Of a DNA stretch of 64,000 bases, positions 1 to 12,034 are shown one piece after another. Position numbers and translations under genes: made by a program. The stretch lies in contig NZ_BAFR01000124.1 in NCBI RefSeq assembly GCF_000308435.1, forward strand, positions 92,248 to 156,247. Direction: 5' to 3'. The notes beneath the pieces were generated by a model that was not told the origin of the DNA, made no database searches, and saw only the letters and a program-made list of their open reading frames with translations. The stretch's first letter is position 1, and every line of letters starts with the position of its first letter. The DNA is from Nocardia araoensis NBRC 100135. GTDB lineage: Bacteria; Actinomycetota; Actinomycetes; Mycobacteriales; Mycobacteriaceae.

Positions 1-3270
<3,270 letters not shown>

Positions 3271-3271
<1 letters not shown>

Positions 3272-4383
3272 CAGGCTCCTTCCATGAGACCGGCGAAACG
3301 GTCGAACAGGTACGCGGCGTCGTGGGGTCCGGCGGCGGCTTCCGGGTGGTACTGCACGGAGAAGGCGCGGCCGTCGACCAGCCGGACGCCCTCGACCGTG
3401 CCGTCGTTGGCGCAGACGTGACTCACCTCGGCCGTGCCGAAGGGAGTATCGAACCGCTCGCCCCGCTCGCCCTCCAGCGCGAACCCGTGGTTCTGCGCGG
3501 TGATCGAGATCCGGCCGGTTTCGTGCTCCACCACGGGGATGTTGATCCCGCGGTGGCCGAACTTCATCTTGTAGGTGCCCCGGCCGAGCGCGCGGCCGAG
3601 GATCTGGTTGCCGAAGCAGATGCCGAACAGCGGCAGGCCCTCGCCCAGCACGCCACGGGTCAGCTCGACCGCCGCGTCGGCGGTGGCCGGATCGCCGGGA
3701 CCGTTGGACAGGAAGACCCCGTCCGGCTTCAGCTCGAGGATCTGATCCAGCGTGGTGGTCGAGGAGACCACGTGCACCCGCATGCCGCGCTGCGCGAACA
3801 TGCGCGGGGTGTTGGTCTTGATCCCGAGATCGACCGCGACGACCGTGCGGCGGTGTTCGCCGTCCGGCTCGATCGTGTAGAGCGCGTCGGTGCTCACCTC
3901 GCCCGCGAGGTCGGCGCCCAGCATGGACGGCTGACCGTTGACCCGGTCCACCAGTTCCTCCGCGGCGGCCAGCGCGTCGCCGGAGAAGATGCCCGCCTTC
4001 ATCGAACCCCGGGTGCGCAGGTGACGCACCAGCGCGCGGGTGTCGATGCCCGCGATGCCGACGATCCGCTGACGTTCCAGTTCGTCCGGCAGCGTCTTGG
4101 TGGCGCGCCAGTTGGACGCGCGCCGCGCCGGGTCGCGCACCGCGTAGCCGGCGACCCAGATCTTCGTCGACTCGTCGTCCTCGTCGTTCCAGCCGGTGTT
4201 GCCGATCTGCGGAGCGGCGGCCACCACGATCTGGCGGTGGTAGGACGGGTCGGTGAGGGTCTCCTGGTACCCGGTCATCGCGGTGCAGAACACCGCCTCA
4301 CCGAGCGTCTGGCCCACGGCGCCGTAGGCCTGGCCGCGGAACACCCGGCCGTCCTCCAGCACGAGCGCTGCTTCTCCTGTCAT
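3271..4383 (-). CDS. carA: Carbamoyl-phosphate synthase small subunit (glutamine amidotransferase)
   Basis: Hydrolyses glutamine and passes ammonia to CarB. The protein has 370 residues, a normal CarA length. The N-terminal CPSase small-chain domain (about 1-175) precedes a class I glutamine amidotransferase domain with nucleophile Cys256 in FGICFGNQ, the SNGPGDP motif at 226-232 and the His346-Pro-Glu348 pair that completes the catalytic triad. The start ATG overlaps the stop of the upstream membrane-protein gene by four bases (ATGA) and its own stop overlaps the carB start, so all three should be co-translated. Membership of the PyrR-controlled operon implies repression by uridine nucleotides. 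Confidence 0.97.
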
Positions 4384-4901
4384 CCCTCGTCATCTCCCGT
4401 CATCGTCCCGCTCTGATCCGCCGCGGGAAGCCTGCGCCAAGCCGGGTAGACCGACTTGTCGTCGCCGCGGAAACCCGTATCGATCTCGGTTCCGGTCGGC
4501 AGCTTCCAGCGAATGACCAGCACACCATCTTCCGTCATCACTTTGCCCGCATGGCCGCGCTCGGTGCGCACCGCGGTGACGGATTCCTCCGGAATCCAGA
4601 TCACCGTCGCACCGTCGCGTTCGAGCAGAATTCCCTTTTCGAACCGCGTGAGTTCCGCGGTGGCCCGGAAACCCAGGTCGCCCACCGTGATCCGGTCCTG
4701 CCAGCTCGGCGCGATGGTGCTGCCCAGGTACAGGCCGGTGGTCGGCTCCAGTACCTGCGCGCCCAGTTCGGCGGGTACGGCGGGCAGCGCGCCGATGCGC
4801 TCGGCCTGTCGCGCCGCGCGGTTGCGCCAGCCCCGGTACATCAGCCAGAGGCAGGCCGCGAACAGCACCAGCAGCCCGACCACCCAGAGCGTTCTCTCCA
4901 C
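4380..4901 (-). CDS. Membrane-anchored PH-like protein inside the pyr operon (Rv1382 type)
   Basis: A 173-residue protein with one N-terminal membrane segment (about residues 3-22, start [14 protein letters not shown]), a short basic stretch and a soluble domain rich in beta strands that ends in acidic residues. The GTG at 4901 is chosen as start because a perfect AGGAGG lies six bases upstream (4908-4913); the ATG at 4939 hits a stop after 12 codons. A membrane protein sits at the same place, between pyrC and carA, in Mycobacterium tuberculosis (Rv1382). Its biochemical role is unknown to me; conserved position suggests a link to pyrimidine synthesis or simply operon hitch-hiking. The stop overlaps the carA start (ATGA). 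Confidence 0.85.
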   Translation of the reverse strand: MERTLWVVGLLVLFAACLWLMYRGWRNRAARQAERIGALPAVPAELGAQVLEPTTGLYLGSTIAPSWQDRITVGDLGFRATAELTRFEKGILLERDGATVIWIPEESVTAVRTERGHAGKVMTEDGVLVIRWKLPTGTEIDTGFRGDDKSVYPAWRRLPAADQSGTMTGDDEG

Positions 4902-4939
4902 TACGAACCTCCTCGAACGGCTGCGCCTCGGTCGCTCAT

Positions 4940-6256
4940 CTACGCCTCCGCCCGGTCGGTCAGCGCCTTGCCGTCCCTGGCGGTGACCCGGCCGCGCAGC
5001 AGCGTCGCGGTCACCCTGGCCGGGAAGGTCATCGCCTCGAACGGCGTGTTGTTCGAGATGCTGGCCAGGTCCTCGCCACGCACCGTCCAGCTCGCCTTCG
5101 GGTCGACCAGCGTCAGGTTGGCCGGCTCCCCGACCTCGAGCGGCCTGCCGTGCTCGTCCAAGCCGACGATCGCGGCCGGGCGCTCGCTCATCACGCGGGC
5201 GACGCCGCGCCAGTCCAGCAGCCCCGGCTCGACCATGGTCTGCACGATGATCGACAGCGCCGTCTCCAGCCCCAGCATGCCGGGCCGCGCCGCGGCGAAC
5301 TCGCAGCACTTGTCCTGCTCGGCATGCGGCGCGTGGTCGGTGGCGACGCAATCGATGATGCCCTCGGCCAGCGCCCGGCGCAGCGCGGCGGCGTCGGACG
5401 CCTCGCGCAGCGGCGGGTTGACCTTGTTGACCGCGTCGTAGGTCTCCAACCGGGAGTCGTCCAGCAGCAGATGGTGCGGGGTGACTTCGGCGGTGATCGA
5501 GATGCCCTGGGACTTGGCCCATTTCACCAGTTCCACGGTGCCTGCGGTGGAGGCGTGGCAGATGTGCACGCGGGCGCCCGCGTCCCGCGCGAGCAGGGCG
5601 TCGCGAGCCACGATCGACTCCTCGGCCGCGCGCGGCCAGCCGGCCAGCCCCAGCCGGGCCGCGGTCGGTCCCTCGTGCGCGATGGCGCCCTTGGTCAGCC
5701 TGGGCTCCTCCGCGTGCTGGGCGATCAGCACGCCGAGCGAGTTCGCGTACTCGAGTGCCCTGCGCATGATCAGCGGGTCGTAGACGCAGTGACCGTCGTC
5801 GGAGAACATGCGCACCGCGCCGACGCCCGCGGCCATGGTGCCCATCTCGGCGAGCTGTTCGCCCCGCAGCCCGACGGTGACCGCGCCGACCGGATACACG
5901 TCGACCAGGCCGACCTCACGGCCCCTGCGCCACACATGGTCGGTGACGACCACCGAGTCGGCGACCGGGCTGGTGTTGGCCATCGCGAACACGGCGGTGT
6001 ATCCGCCGAGCGCGGCGGCGGCCGAACCGGTCTCGATGGTCTCGGTGTCTTCGCGGCCCGGTTCACGCAGGTGGGTGTGCAGGTCGACGAAGCCGGGCAG
6101 CAGGATCTGGCCCTGCGCGTCGATGATGTCGGCGTCGACCACGCCCAGATCGGTACCGATCTGACGGATCTCCCCGTCGGCGACGAGCACGTCGACCGGC
6201 TCGCCTTCGCCGTACAGCAGCGCGCCCTTGATCAGAACGGTCGTGTTCGCACTCAT
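4940..6256 (-). CDS. pyrC: Dihydroorotase
   Basis: Cyclises N-carbamoyl-aspartate to dihydroorotate, the third step of UMP synthesis. The 438-residue protein is a class I dihydroorotase of the amidohydrolase fold: the zinc-binding HTHLREPG motif is at about residues 60-67 (His60, His62), with TPHH in mid-protein and the late metal-site motif VATDHAPH. Starts at ATG 6256, 19 bases after the pyrB stop. The next gene (PH-like membrane protein) starts about 38 bases after the pyrC stop. Second enzyme of the operon after PyrB. Confidence 0.96.
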   Translation of the reverse strand: MSANTTVLIKGALLYGEGEPVDVLVADGEIRQIGTDLGVVDADIIDAQGQILLPGFVDLHTHLREPGREDTETIETGSAAAALGGYTAVFAMANTSPVADSVVVTDHVWRRGREVGLVDVYPVGAVTVGLRGEQLAEMGTMAAGVGAVRMFSDDGHCVYDPLIMRRALEYANSLGVLIAQHAEEPRLTKGAIAHEGPTAARLGLAGWPRAAEESIVARDALLARDAGARVHICHASTAGTVELVKWAKSQGISITAEVTPHHLLLDDSRLETYDAVNKVNPPLREASDAAALRRALAEGIIDCVATDHAPHAEQDKCCEFAAARPGMLGLETALSIIVQTMVEPGLLDWRGVARVMSERPAAIVGLDEHGRPLEVGEPANLTLVDPKASWTVRGEDLASISNNTPFEAMTFPARVTATLLRGRVTARDGKALTDRAEA

Positions 6257-6275
6257 GCTGCGTCCTCTCCGGCCC

Positions 6276-7235
6276 TCATGCCACTGCCTCCTGAGTCCCG
6301 ACCAGCAGGCGGAACAGCACCGCCATCCGCATGTGCACCCCGTTGGTGACCTGTTGCAGCACAGCGGCCTTCGGCGAGTCCGCGACGGAGGACGCGATTT
6401 CCATGCCGCGCAGCATCGGGCCGGGGTGCAGCACGACGGCGTGGTCTTCCAGCAGAGCCAGCCTGCGCTCGGACAGTCCGTAGGTCACCGCGTACTCGCG
6501 GGCCGACGGGAAGAATCCGCCGTTCATCCGCTCCGCCTGCACACGCAGCATCAACACCGCGTCGGCGCCGAGCAGTTCGGCGTCCAAGTGGTGCGAGACG
6601 CGGGCGGGCCAGGTCTCCACGCCGATCGGCAGCAGCGTGCGCGGGGCGACCAGCACGACCTCGGCGCCGAGCGTGGCCAGCAGGAACACGTTCGATCGCG
6701 CGACTCGGCTGTGCAAGATGTCACCGACGATGACCACTCGCTTGCCCTCGATGTCGCCGAGCCGCTGCCGGAGGGTCAGCGCGTCCAGCAAAGCCTGGGT
6801 CGGGTGCTCGTGCGTCCCGTCGCCCGCGTTGACGACCGCCGGGCCGGATCCGCGCCCCGCCGAGACCGCCCACTCGTCCATCCAGCGCGCGATCTGGTGC
6901 GCGGCGCCGGAAGCCGGATGCCGCACGATCAGCGCGTCCGCTCCCGCCGCGTGCAGCGTCAGCGCGGTGTCGCGCAGCGACTCACCCTTGGCGACCGAGG
7001 AACTGCTCGCGCTCACGTTGATCACGTCCGCGCTCATCCATTTGCCCGCCACCTCGAACGAGACCCGGGTCCGGGTCGAGTTCTCGTAGAAGACCGTCAT
7101 CACGGTGCGCCCACGCAACGTGGGCAGCTTGTGCACCTCGCGGCCGAGCAGCGCCTGTTCGAACCGCTCGGCCTCGTCGAGCAGCTCGTTCGCGGCGGCG
7201 CGATCCAGCGCGGCGACCGACAGCAGATGCCTCAC
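6276..7235 (-). CDS. pyrB: Aspartate carbamoyltransferase catalytic subunit
   Basis: Joins carbamoyl phosphate and aspartate to N-carbamoyl-aspartate, the committed step of pyrimidine synthesis. The 319 residues match the catalytic chain. The phosphate-binding STRTR loop is at 53-57 ([13 protein letters not shown]), and HPTQALLD at 144-151 contributes to carbamoyl-phosphate binding. No pyrI regulatory subunit gene is present, as expected for actinobacteria, where control comes from PyrR. It lies 43 bases downstream of pyrR. Confidence 0.97.
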   Translation of the reverse strand: MRHLLSVAALDRAAANELLDEAERFEQALLGREVHKLPTLRGRTVMTVFYENSTRTRVSFEVAGKWMSADVINVSASSSSVAKGESLRDTALTLHAAGADALIVRHPASGAAHQIARWMDEWAVSAGRGSGPAVVNAGDGTHEHPTQALLDALTLRQRLGDIEGKRVVIVGDILHSRVARSNVFLLATLGAEVVLVAPRTLLPIGVETWPARVSHHLDAELLGADAVLMLRVQAERMNGGFFPSAREYAVTYGLSERRLALLEDHAVVLHPGPMLRGMEIASSVADSPKAAVLQQVTNGVHMRMAVLFRLLVGTQEAVA

Positions 7236-7278
7236 GCGCCTGCCTCCTGCCGTGAGCCGGCGTGTGGCAGCCGATTCA

Positions 7279-7911
7279 TCACGCCTCCTCCTGGTGCAGG
7301 TAGACGCCGTCCCGGCCGTCGTGTTCGGTCAGCAGCACCGAGATGTCCTCGGAGCGGTTGGTCGGCACGTTCTTGCCCACGTAGTCGGCGCGGATCGGAA
7401 GCTCCCGGTGACCGCGGTCGATGAGTACCGCCAGCTGCACCGCGCGCGGGCGGCCCAGGTCACGCAGGCCGTCGAGCGCGGAGCGGACGGTGCGACCGGA
7501 GAACAGCACGTCGTCGACCAGGACCACCAGCGCGTCCTCGATGCCGCCTTCCGGTACCGAGGTGCGCTCCAGTGGCCGGTGCGGACGGCTGCGCAGATCG
7601 TCGCGGTAGAGGGTGATGTCGAGCGAGCCCAGAGCCGGGCGGACGCCGGAGAATTCCTCGATCTTGCCGGTGAGCCGCGCGGCGAGGGTGGTGCCACGGG
7701 TGGGGATGCCGATCAGCACCACGCGTGGCGCGTCCGGCTCGCCCGCGTCCAGCGCGGTCTTCTCGATGATCTGGTGCGCGATGCGCGCGATGGTCCGCCC
7801 GACATCCGAAGCCGACAACAGCTCTCGTCCCGCCGCCACCCATTCCGGGGTATGTCGCTGCGATGTCTCGGCAGCGCCGGACTTGGCGGCCCGTTCTTCG
7901 GGCACGGCCAT
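7279..7911 (-). CDS. pyrR: Bifunctional pyr operon RNA-binding repressor / uracil phosphoribosyltransferase
   Basis: First gene of the pyr operon. PyrR binds pyr mRNA when UMP/UTP is plentiful and also has weak UPRTase activity. The 210-residue protein has a type I phosphoribosyltransferase fold with the PRPP loop [12 protein letters not shown] at 120-131 and a flexible flap region around YRDDL. The N-terminal 20 or so residues extend beyond Bacillus-type PyrR. The start ATG at 7911 is preceded by a strong AAGGAGGTC at 7915-7923. A PyrR-binding consensus sits just upstream of that ribosome site, so the gene is probably autoregulated at translation. Confidence 0.96.
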   Translation of the reverse strand: MAVPEERAAKSGAAETSQRHTPEWVAAGRELLSASDVGRTIARIAHQIIEKTALDAGEPDAPRVVLIGIPTRGTTLAARLTGKIEEFSGVRPALGSLDITLYRDDLRSRPHRPLERTSVPEGGIEDALVVLVDDVLFSGRTVRSALDGLRDLGRPRAVQLAVLIDRGHRELPIRADYVGKNVPTNRSEDISVLLTEHDGRDGVYLHQEEA

Positions 7912-7914
7912 GCC

Positions 7915-7947
7915 GACCTCCTTCCCCGCCTCACCGGACGGTCCGTT
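7915..7947 (-). promoter_or_regulatory. PyrR-binding site overlapping the pyr operon leader and ribosome site
   Basis: On the minus strand the leader contains TCCGGTGAGGC (7938 down to 7928), which fits the PyrR recognition loop UCCNGNGAGGY at every defined position. It lies immediately before the pyrR Shine-Dalgarno AAGGAGGTC (7923-7915). Mycobacterial pyr operons are known to be controlled by PyrR blocking translation from the leader rather than by a terminator, and no terminator hairpin is seen here. A TACGCT box at 7974-7969 could be the -10 element, which would give a leader of about 50 bases; that part is a guess. Confidence 0.75.
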
Positions 7948-8237
7948 AAAGGATGTCTTACGGCAAGCAGCGTAGCAGCGCCTCGACCCCCGGTTTCACC
8001 AGGTATATCGCGCTGTGAGCGGGGCCACTGACCGATGTGTGGCAGCGGCCGCGCTACCGGCGGACCGCGAGAATCAGACCGAGATCCCGGCTGCCCGATG
8101 CGGCCGGACGGTCCAGGGGGTCGTCGTAGCGGCGGTCGAGGCGCGCGATTCCCAGGCACGGATCACCGCCACGCCGATCGCTGGCCTTGCAGTACGCGAC
8201 ATCCTGGCGATATCCGACCGCAGTGACCGAAAACCGC
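7948..8237. other. Intergenic region between divergent pyrR and alkB-like genes
   Basis: The pyrR-alkB gap (7912-8273) is 362 bases. Apart from the PyrR leader at its left end and the LexA-like box at its right end, I see no coding potential, tRNA or clear hairpin. It must hold the two divergent promoters. It also marks where conserved pyr genes give way to the accessory stretch. Confidence 0.6.
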
Positions 8238-8253
8238 TAGCACATATGTTCGA
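8238..8253 (+). promoter_or_regulatory. Candidate LexA (SOS) box upstream of the alkB-like gene
   Basis: TAGCACATATGTTCGA matches the mycobacterial SOS box TCGAAC-N4-GTTCGA at 10 of 12 defined positions, with a perfect right half. It ends 20 bases before the ATG of a DNA-alkylation repair gene. It differs at only two positions from the stronger box at 45932-45947 in this window. A TACGCT hexamer at 8261-8266 fits an actinobacterial -10 (TANNNT). Confidence 0.55.
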
Positions 8254-8273
8254 TAAGCGGTACGCTCGGCCGC

Positions 8274-8900
8274 ATGTCCACACCGCTACAGGGATCGCTG
8301 CTCGACGGGTTCGGTGACACCGAACTCGGGCCGCTGCGCGACGCGCGCCGCACCGTGCTCGACCGCGGCGCCTGGGTGGATCTGCTGCCCGGCTGGCTTT
8401 CGGGCGCGGACGCGCTGTTCGACCGGCTGGTCGACTGCGTGCCGTGGAAAGCCGAGCGCAGGCCGATGTACGACCGCGTGGTCGACGTGCCCCGGCTGCT
8501 GCGGTTCTACGCGGAGCACGAACCGCTGCCGGATCCGGCGCTGGCCGACGCGCGCACGGCACTGACCGAGCACTATCGGCACGAACTCGGCGAACCGTTT
8601 CGCACCGCGGGCCTGTGCTACTACCGGGACGGGCACGACAGCGTCGCCTGGCACGGCGACAACATCGGCCGCGGCGCCACCCATGACACCATGGTCGCGA
8701 TCGTGTCGGTCGGCGCGCCGAGAGCTCTGCTGCTGCGGCCGCGCGGCGGCGGTGCGAGCATCAAATACGTTGTCGGACATGGCGATCTGCTCGTCATGGG
8801 CGGCTCTTGCCAGCGTACCTGGGAGCACGCGGTGCCCAAGACGCGCAAACCCACCGGTCCGCGGATCAGCATCCAGTACCGCCCGCGCGGTGTCCGCTGA
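8274..8900 (+). CDS. AlkB-family 2-oxoglutarate/Fe(II) dioxygenase (alkylated-DNA repair)
   Basis: Predicted to remove alkyl lesions such as 1-methyladenine and 3-methylcytosine from DNA by oxidative demethylation. The 208-residue protein has the AlkB core: CYYRDGHDSVAWHGDN with the metal ligands His127 and Asp129, a third ligand His185 in WEHAVP, and the 2-oxoglutarate/substrate arginines in RISIQYR (Arg197, Arg203). The arrangement is closer to the short ALKBH2/3-like branch than to E. coli AlkB, which is an inference from motif spacing. It sits alone, divergent from pyrR, behind a possible LexA box, so damage induction is plausible. Confidence 0.9.
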   Translation: MSTPLQGSLLDGFGDTELGPLRDARRTVLDRGAWVDLLPGWLSGADALFDRLVDCVPWKAERRPMYDRVVDVPRLLRFYAEHEPLPDPALADARTALTEHYRHELGEPFRTAGLCYYRDGHDSVAWHGDNIGRGATHDTMVAIVSVGAPRALLLRPRGGGASIKYVVGHGDLLVMGGSCQRTWEHAVPKTRKPTGPRISIQYRPRGVR

Positions 8901-8957
8901 CCCGGGCCGTGCGCGCCACCTTGACCTGAACCAACGTTGAGGTCGCAAGCTCGTCGC

Positions 8958-9407
8958 ATGAGTACGACAGCATCCACACCCCCCTTGGTCGAGGACACCA
9001 CGGTCGACCACTCGGACGACATCGTCGCGATCCGGCAGATCGTCGCCAACGCGGAGACCGGATTCAACACCAATGACGCCGACCTGCTGTCGGCGGATTT
9101 CACCGCCAACGCGGCAGTCGTCAACGCCATGGGCACGCTGATCACCGGATTCGACGCGCTGCTCGACTCCAGCCGCAGCGGGCTGGCCGGATTCCTCAAA
9201 GACCAGTACGCCCGCTATGAGATCGCCGATATCACGTTCCTGCGCCCGGACGTCGCGATCGCGCACAAACGCGCCTGGGCGACCACATCGGACGGCGAGC
9301 TCATCGACCGTGATCACGCCATGATCGCGCTGTATGTCTTCGTCAAGGAGGGCGAGCGCTGGCACATCGCCGCGCGGCAGAACACCTTGGTACCCGAGGC
9401 CGAGTGA
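8958..9407 (+). CDS. SnoaL-like / SgcJ-EcaC family protein
   Basis: A 149-residue single-domain protein of the NTF2/SnoaL fold (DUF4440/SgcJ-EcaC type). Residues 15-30 (DHSDDIVAIRQIVANAE) form the opening helix, followed by the DLLSADFTANAAVVNAMG segment that is typical of the family, and it ends with RWHIAARQNTLV. Members include polyketide cyclases, dehydratases and many proteins of unknown function; no substrate can be assigned. The ATG at 8958 (MSTTAST) is preferred over a TTG at 8937, whose extra seven codons do not look like family sequence. Confidence 0.8.
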   Translation: MSTTASTPPLVEDTTVDHSDDIVAIRQIVANAETGFNTNDADLLSADFTANAAVVNAMGTLITGFDALLDSSRSGLAGFLKDQYARYEIADITFLRPDVAIAHKRAWATTSDGELIDRDHAMIALYVFVKEGERWHIAARQNTLVPEAE

Positions 9408-9450
9408 TCGTCGTCCGTCACGTGCCCCCCGCTCCGGTTAGCCTGGCATC

Positions 9451-10164
9451 ATGAGCAATCCAGGGGCGGGGGTCTTGGCCGTGATGCCGCTGCACACGAT
9501 CAGCGAGGTCTACGGCGAGGCCGGGCTGCGGGAACGACTACTGCTGGAAATCGCCGACCTGCCGGACACGCAGCGCTTGGCGGCGGCCCTCGATCTCGCG
9601 GCCGACCTGCATCGCGACGATCGGTACGGCCGCGAGCCGTACCTGAGTCACCTACTGCGCGTGTCGATCCGGATCATCAGCCACTACGAGGTCCGCGATC
9701 CCGACGTGGTCGCGGCGGGGCTGTTGCACGACTCGGTCGAGGACCACGCCGCCGAGTTGGCCGCCGATCGCCCCGGCCCCACCGTCGACGCGGCACTGAA
9801 CGCGCTCACCGATCGGTTCGGTGCGCGAGTGGCCGATCTCGTGGCCGCGGTGACCAACCCCGAACCGGATCCGGCACGTGACCGGCAGGCGCAATACCGC
9901 GAGCATGTCGCGACGAATCTGGACCGCGACCCGTGGGCCCGCGTCATCAAGCTCTCCGACTTCACCGACAACGGCGTCGGCATCCTCTACGCCACCGGCC
10001 CCGCGATGGCGAAACTCGCCGCCAAGTACCGCCCCCTCACCGATGTGTACCGCGATCTGGTCACCCGGCCGGACACACCGTTGGCCGAACACGTCCGGCA
10101 GCACATCCTCGATCAGCTCGACCGGGCCGACGAACGGTTCGAGGCCATTCTGTCGCGAGACTGA
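9451..10164 (+). CDS. Stand-alone HD-domain protein, (p)ppGpp hydrolase-like
   Basis: A 237-residue protein consisting of one HD phosphohydrolase domain of the RelA/SpoT type and no synthetase, TGS or ACT domain. Visible hydrolase motifs: DRYGREPYLSHLLRV (His67), LLHDSVED (His93, Asp94, Glu97, Asp98) and KLSDFTDN (Asp170, Asn174), matching the metal and nucleotide residues of SpoT and of small alarmone hydrolases. It may degrade (p)ppGpp or another 3'-pyrophosphorylated nucleotide; this is inferred from motifs only. It stands 43 bases after the SnoaL gene, possibly in one transcript, and converges on tetR. Confidence 0.8.
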   Translation: MSNPGAGVLAVMPLHTISEVYGEAGLRERLLLEIADLPDTQRLAAALDLAADLHRDDRYGREPYLSHLLRVSIRIISHYEVRDPDVVAAGLLHDSVEDHAAELAADRPGPTVDAALNALTDRFGARVADLVAAVTNPEPDPARDRQAQYREHVATNLDRDPWARVIKLSDFTDNGVGILYATGPAMAKLAAKYRPLTDVYRDLVTRPDTPLAEHVRQHILDQLDRADERFEAILSRD

Positions 10165-10352
10165 CGCCACGCGGGCAGGGGCGGATCGAAACTCATGCGG
10201 CACAAACCAATCGGTTGACCGAGCGCTCCCTTCTGCGTGCGCCTGCAACGCCCGCCGCGCACTGCTGTGCCGATCAGGACGACATGCCGCCGGAGCCCGG
10301 TCGGCACGCGAGCAGACCGTTCAACGCGCCGGTCGCACAGGCGCACGAGTCG

Positions 10353-10928
10353 TCACGGCGCGCGGAGCACTGATTCGACCAGCTCGCGCACCGCGGCCAG
10401 CAACCGTTCCGTCTCCCCCGCCCGGACCATGGTCGGCACCAACTCGGCGCTCAGCGCACCGAGCAGCAGCCGCCCGACCACCTCGGCGTCCAGGTCGGGA
10501 CGCGCTTCGCGCAGCAACGTGGTGATGTGGTTGTCCCAGAACGCATGGAATTCGGCGGTTCGGGGATGCGGCGGCTCGGTGCGATAGGCGACCATCAGCT
10601 CGGAGTTGGCGATCACCAGCCGCGCCATCGCGTCGAAATAGGCGATCAGCCGGGCATCGGCCGGCGCGCCGGGACCGAGGGGCGGCGGGCCGCTGGTGAT
10701 CGCATCCATGAGCGCCACCGCGCTCTGCGCGACCATCTCGTGCAACAGCCCAGCCCGGCTGCCGAAGCGATGGAAGATCGTGCCCTTGCCCACTCCGGCG
10801 GCGGCCGCCACGCGGTCCATGGTGATCGCTTCGGCGCCGTGCTCGGCCAGCAACGCGAAGGTGGCGTCCAATATCGCGCGCCGATTGCGCGCCGCGTCCG
10901 CCCGTTCTCTGGGCCGTCCGTCGCCCAT
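10353..10928 (-). CDS. TetR-family transcriptional repressor
   Basis: A 191-residue regulator. The N-terminal helix-turn-helix (about 15-60) reads RRAILDATFALLAEHGAEAI then MDRVAAAAGVGKGTIFHRFGS, the classic TetR DNA-binding pattern. The C-terminal half is an all-helical ligand pocket of the type found in SCO-like repressors that carry a LVIANSELMVAYRTEPPH segment. It is divergent from an NADPH:quinone-reductase-like gene, and the 84-base spacer carries two palindromes that look like its operators. It most likely represses both itself and the reductase; the inducer is unknown. Confidence 0.9.
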   Translation of the reverse strand: MGDGRPRERADAARNRRAILDATFALLAEHGAEAITMDRVAAAAGVGKGTIFHRFGSRAGLLHEMVAQSAVALMDAITSGPPPLGPGAPADARLIAYFDAMARLVIANSELMVAYRTEPPHPRTAEFHAFWDNHITTLLREARPDLDAEVVGRLLLGALSAELVPTMVRAGETERLLAAVRELVESVLRAP

Positions 10929-10949
10929 CGCACCCGCTTCCTAGACAAG

Positions 10950-10964
10950 TTGACCGGCGGTCCA
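10950..10964 (+). promoter_or_regulatory. TetR operator candidate 1
   Basis: TTGAC-CGGCG-GTCCA is an imperfect palindrome (arms TTGAC and GTCCA) 22 bases upstream of the tetR start. An inverted copy (operator 2, with 16 of 18 bases shared in the extended match) lies 33 bases away centre to centre, about three helical turns. Confidence 0.6.
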
Positions 10965-10982
10965 TATCATCGGGGAGTCAAT

Positions 10983-10997
10983 TGGACCGTCAGTCAA
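10983..10997 (+). promoter_or_regulatory. TetR operator candidate 2
   Basis: TGGAC-CGTCA-GTCAA is the second palindrome of the tetR-oxidoreductase spacer and the inverted partner of the site at 10950-10964. It ends 15 bases before the oxidoreductase start, so bound repressor would block that promoter. Confidence 0.6.
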
Positions 10998-11012
10998 CTT
11001 ATGGAGTTCATG

Positions 11013-11999
11013 ATGCAGGCAATCGTAATGACCGCGCCCGGAAGCCCCGATGTGCTGGTCGCCGCGGACGTCCCGGCACCGCGGGCAGGCGCGGGCGAAG
11101 TGGTGATCCGCGCCGAGGCGATCCCGGTGCTGTACCCCGAAACCAAGCTGCGCTCCGGTGAGTTCCCGCTCGGCGCGCCGCTGCCGCTGGTTTTCGGTTT
11201 CCAGGCCGCGGGAGTTGTCACCGAGGTCGGCGCGCAAGTCGATCCGGCGCTGATCGGACGGCGGGTCGTCGTTTCGACCCAGGGTTCCGGCGCCTATGCC
11301 GAATTCGTCGCGGCGCCCGCGGATTCCGTAGCGTCCATTCCGGACGGCCTGTCCTTCGTGGACGCCGCGGCGGTGCTGATGAACGGATCGGTGGCGATTC
11401 CACTGCTGGAGACCGCCGCGCTCACCGGCACCGAGACCGTCCTGATCGAAGCTGCCGCCACGGGCGTCGGCAGCGCTCTGGTCCAATTGGCGAAAGAATT
11501 CGGGGCGGCCCGTGTCATCGGGACCGCCGGTGGGTCCGACAAGGCCGCGCACGCGCGCAAATCGGGAGCCGACGAAGTGATCGACCACAACGATCCGGAA
11601 TGGACCACCGGGCTGCGCGAAATACTCGACGGCGCGACCGTGGACGTGGTGTTCGATTCGATCGGCGGCGCGAGCGCTGCCGGCCTGCTCGATCTCATGA
11701 CGCCCTTGCGCGGCCGCATGCTCGGCTACGGATGGCTGGCCGGAGCACCGGCGCAGGTGTCGGCGAGCGATCTGCTCATGCGCGGGCTCACCTTCACCGG
11801 CTGCGCCGGACCGGACTGGCTGAATCGAGTGGCCCAGGCGCGCACCGCGGTTCTGGCCCGCGCGGCGGCCGGCGGGCTCGACTCGCCGATCGAGGCGGTG
11901 CTGCCCCTGGACCAGGCGAGCCGCGCGCATCGGCTGCTGGAGGAGAGGGCGGTGCTGGGCAAGATCGTGCTGCGTCCGGGCTCCGCCGTGTCCGGCTAG
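11013..11999 (+). CDS. Zinc-free medium-chain reductase, quinone-oxidoreductase-like
   Basis: A 328-residue NADPH-dependent medium-chain dehydrogenase/reductase. The GroES-like N-terminal half (PRAGAGEVVIRAEAIPV, GFQAAGVVTEVG) is followed by a Rossmann domain with the cofactor loop AAATGVGSALVQLAKEFGA and the GTAGGSDKA strand. The catalytic and structural zinc cysteines are absent, which points to the quinone/enone reductase branch. ATG 11013 is preferred over ATGs at 11010 and 11001 because GGAG at 11003-11006 is six bases upstream of it. Control by the divergent TetR gene is likely; the substrate is unknown. Confidence 0.88.
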   Translation: MQAIVMTAPGSPDVLVAADVPAPRAGAGEVVIRAEAIPVLYPETKLRSGEFPLGAPLPLVFGFQAAGVVTEVGAQVDPALIGRRVVVSTQGSGAYAEFVAAPADSVASIPDGLSFVDAAAVLMNGSVAIPLLETAALTGTETVLIEAAATGVGSALVQLAKEFGAARVIGTAGGSDKAAHARKSGADEVIDHNDPEWTTGLREILDGATVDVVFDSIGGASAAGLLDLMTPLRGRMLGYGWLAGAPAQVSASDLLMRGLTFTGCAGPDWLNRVAQARTAVLARAAAGGLDSPIEAVLPLDQASRAHRLLEERAVLGKIVLRPGSAVSG

Positions 12000-12034
12000 C
12001 ACCGCGCGGACCGCCTCGTGGCTAGGGTGGGCTC

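Noticed and set aside
4902..5522. Long N-terminal extension of the PH-like membrane protein reaching into pyrC
   Set aside because: The extension is pyrC read in another frame; a perfect AGGAGG sits six bases upstream of GTG 4901.
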